Below are positions 6,718 through 6,856 of a DNA stretch of 6,856 nucleotides, piece by piece. Position 1 is the first letter of the stretch; every line of letters begins with the position of its first letter. Below the pieces are notes generated by a model. The model was not told the DNA's origin. It made no database searches and saw only the letters and a list, made by a program, of their open reading frames with translations. The position numbers and the translations under genes are program-made. This DNA is from Bifidobacteriaceae bacterium (GTDB lineage Bacteria; Actinomycetota; Actinomycetes; Actinomycetales; WQXJ01), in assembly GCA_031272565.1 (NCBI GenBank), contig JAISTN010000065.1, forward strand, positions 1-6,856, written 5' to 3'.

Positions 6718-6856
6718 GGTCTTGAAAGGTAGTTGATGGTTGGGTGGTGGTGCTTGGCTGGCCGGGCCGGGCGGGCGGGGGGGGGGGGGGCCGCCCCCCC
6801 CCGCACAGAATAGATGTGGTGGACAACAAATGAAACAGGTGTGTGTAAAGAACAAA
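6718..6856. other. Non-coding leader or intergenic region upstream of the operon
   Basis: No supportable gene lies here. Going upstream from the permease start there is a weakly pyrimidine-rich leader, a G-rich plus-strand segment, the long G/C homopolymer hairpin at 6775-6804, and then an AT-richer stretch (6805-6856) unlike the rest of the window. It should carry the operon promoter if the operon starts here. I found only a poor -10-like TATTCT on the minus strand (complement of 6811-6816) without a good -35 partner, so no promoter is called. If the binding-protein gene lies further right on the same strand, this is instead the gap between it and the permease. Confidence 0.55.
6775..6804. 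repeat. G14/C9 homopolymer inverted repeat
   Basis: A run of 14 G (6777-6790) is followed by CCG and then 9 C (6794-6802). Bases 6775-6785 pair perfectly with 6794-6804, giving an all-GC 11-base stem with an 8-base loop. It sits ~60 bases upstream of the permease ATG. It could be a very stable leader hairpin, a phase-variable homopolymer, or a sequencing or assembly artefact. Confidence 0.6.

Noticed and set aside
6718..6855. A 46-residue N-terminal extension of the B permease
   Set aside because: It is translated from the poly-C/G tract into Pro and Gly runs. Family members begin at the MIRFATKRLL-type sequence, so the ATG at 6717 is kept.
6830..6856. A possible divergent plus-strand gene start (MKQVCVKNK, open to the edge, with GGTGG upstream)
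   Set aside because: Nine codons are too few to support a gene, and they lie in a region of doubtful assembly.

Overview
The window is GC-rich throughout, apart from the last ~50 bases. It looks like chromosomal DNA of a high-GC Actinomycetota (perhaps Micrococcales or a relative). The clues are strong GC bias at codon third positions, a secreted multidomain glycosidase with actinobacterial-style Ig-like and FG-GAP/VCBS modules, and tightly overlapping genes with GGAGG-type ribosome sites. The taxon is an inference and not proven.

Layout. Positions 1-2517 (+) hold the 3' part of one large gene, cut by the left edge. It encodes an extracellular GH43-like glycoside hydrolase. In order it carries the tail of a HYR domain, the five-bladed GH43 catalytic domain, a second HYR domain, an Ig-like domain and five ~50-residue calcium-binding FG-GAP/VCBS repeats. 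Positions 2518-2700 are a convergent intergenic spacer with two strong hairpins (probably one terminator-like element per direction) and a G-quadruplex-type run. Positions 2701-6717 (-) hold a four-gene operon, transcribed right to left, for a peptide/oligosaccharide-type (Dpp/Opp family) ABC importer: permease B, permease C, ATPase D, ATPase F. All three junctions are ATGA stop/start overlaps, implying translational coupling. Positions 6718-6856 are non-coding as far as visible. They contain an extreme G14/C9 inverted repeat and then an AT-richer stretch to the edge.

How the genes work together. The four operon genes supply both membrane subunits and both nucleotide-binding subunits of one importer, but the extracellular solute-binding lipoprotein is not in the window and would be expected further right or elsewhere. 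The glycosidase is convergent and therefore not co-transcribed. A link (polysaccharide hydrolysis outside, import of released sugars through an Opp/Dpp-family transporter) is possible but unproven. I found no tRNA, rRNA, CRISPR array, insertion sequence or phage gene, and nothing that amounts to a novel defence or mobile system.
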